From contig NZ_JQMW01000011.1 of assembly GCF_000744935.1 (NCBI RefSeq), positions 620,001 through 684,000 on the forward strand: a stretch of 64,000 bases of DNA. The letters run 5' to 3'. The DNA comes from Clostridium sp. KNHs214. GTDB taxonomy: Bacteria; Bacillota; Clostridia; Clostridiales; Clostridiaceae. Below the pieces are notes generated by a model. The model was not told where the DNA came from. It was given only the letters and a program-made list of their open reading frames with translations, and ran no database searches. Shown one piece after another: positions 63,436-64,000 of the stretch (position 1 is its first letter; each line of letters opens with the position of its first letter). Position numbers and translations under genes: made by a program.

Positions 63436-64000
63436 TTAACTTCTTTCCCTTCTATTTTCCTTTAATCTTTCAGATAAGTAGAAGTATTCAAGTATCTTCT
63501 TCCTATCATAGAATAATTGTTTATCCATAATTGTTTCTATTAGTATTGATGACAGTTTTTCTGCATCATGCCTTATTAAGCCTTTTTTAACTTTTATAAA
63601 ATTACCTTTTACGGTATTTATGTTCATGGCATTTAACTCTCCATCATCACATTTTACTATATGTGATGTTTTAAGCTTATATTTATCTATAAGTTCATTA
63701 GTAATTTCACCATCATTCACCACAGCATAATTAATCATACCTTCTCCTACATGTTTATGTACGGCTTTAATATGATCGGCCACGGTGAAATCATCCGTTT
63801 CTCCAGGTTGAGTCATGATATTACACACATAAATCTTTAATGCCTTTGTCCTTTTTATTGCATTAGATATATCTTTTACAAGAAGATTGGGCATTATACT
63901 CGTGTAAAGGCTTCCCGGTCCCAAAATTATAGCATCTGCTTCTTTTATAGATTGTACAGATTCTCTAAGAGCCCTAGCATTTTCAGGTTCTATAAAAATT
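63436..64000 (-). CDS. yvcK: YvcK-family gluconeogenesis factor, C-terminal part (runs off the right edge)
   Basis: The window contains about 188 C-terminal residues; the frame is open past 63924 to the edge (SIKEADAIILGPGSLYTSIM). DAIILGPGSLYTS is the family motif, and ALKIYVCNIMTQPGETDDFT follows. YvcK is needed for growth on gluconeogenic carbon and cell-wall control. Usual order is rapZ-yvcK-whiA. Confidence 0.93.
   Translation of the reverse strand, partial: IFIEPENARALRESVQSIKEADAIILGPGSLYTSIMPNLLVKDISNAIKRTKALKIYVCNIMTQPGETDDFTVADHIKAVHKHVGEGMINYAVVNDGEITNELIDKYKLKTSHIVKCDDGELNAMNINTVKGNFIKVKKGLIRHDAEKLSSILIETIMDKQLFYDRKKILEYFYLSERLKENRRERS

Overview
The window looks like the chromosome of a low-GC Clostridium sensu stricto (C. 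botulinum/sporogenes-like is a guess from gene order). The evidence is AT-rich DNA, AGGAGG-type ribosome sites, and the conserved order yvcK-whiA-CBS/hotdog regulator-dnaE-pfkA-pyk on the minus strand at the right end. The left end holds a polyol/glycerol-3-phosphate type operon (FGGY kinase, DUF1667 protein, two FAD enzymes), with a TetR regulator on the other side of a dispersed repeat.

The largest feature is a GC-richer, Tn1549-like integrative conjugative element (ICE), about 25.2 kb, at 7671-32897. It sits in the 3' end of a 23S rRNA uracil methyltransferase gene (rlmD-like, minus strand 34175 to 32859). Both junctions carry the 9-bp core CGTCTCAAC. Joining the outer flanks rebuilds an intact methyltransferase end (HVETVVLMTNCSSEKK, stop, then a terminator hairpin). 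Order within the element: ParA, ParB, replication initiator, DUF7768, PcfB, VirD4 (twice frameshifted), Maff2, TrbL-like, a cargo gene, PrgI, VirB4 (truncated), a TniA/TniB/DUF6431 transposon, a group II intron stub, the end of a large helicase/methylase-type protein, MobC, CD1845-type membrane protein, XRE regulator, broken SLOG gene, Spo0A-C-like protein, relaxase, a lantibiotic-immunity cassette (LanFEG, LanI, two-component system), a sigma-like regulator, a probable structured RNA, a 53-aa ORF and a large serine recombinase. Self-transfer is probably lost, but the excision and mobilisation genes look intact.

The most striking observation is that the attachment site lies inside the recombinase gene. 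In the excised circle the recombinase frame runs across attP into the left end and gains a 112-residue C-terminal module (661 aa). In the integrated form it ends with 16 host-encoded residues (565 aa). A second rlmD paralogue (minus 53310 to 51931) carries, antiparallel at the same HVE codons, the C-terminal stub of another serine recombinase, so both paralogues appear to have been used as integration sites.

From 34 to 54 kb lies a patchwork of host genes (esterase, lipoteichoic-acid synthase family, MarR/flavodoxin/FMN-binding operon, FAD oxidoreductase, YjbR, DUF3795, AraC, DUF1540). It is mixed with mobile-element debris: two MITEs with 7-bp target duplications, an IS21 element, IS4-, IS30- and IS3-type remnants, two solo ends of the same TniA-type transposon, and a phased TTACAAA repeat array. 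No tRNA, rRNA or CRISPR array was recognised.
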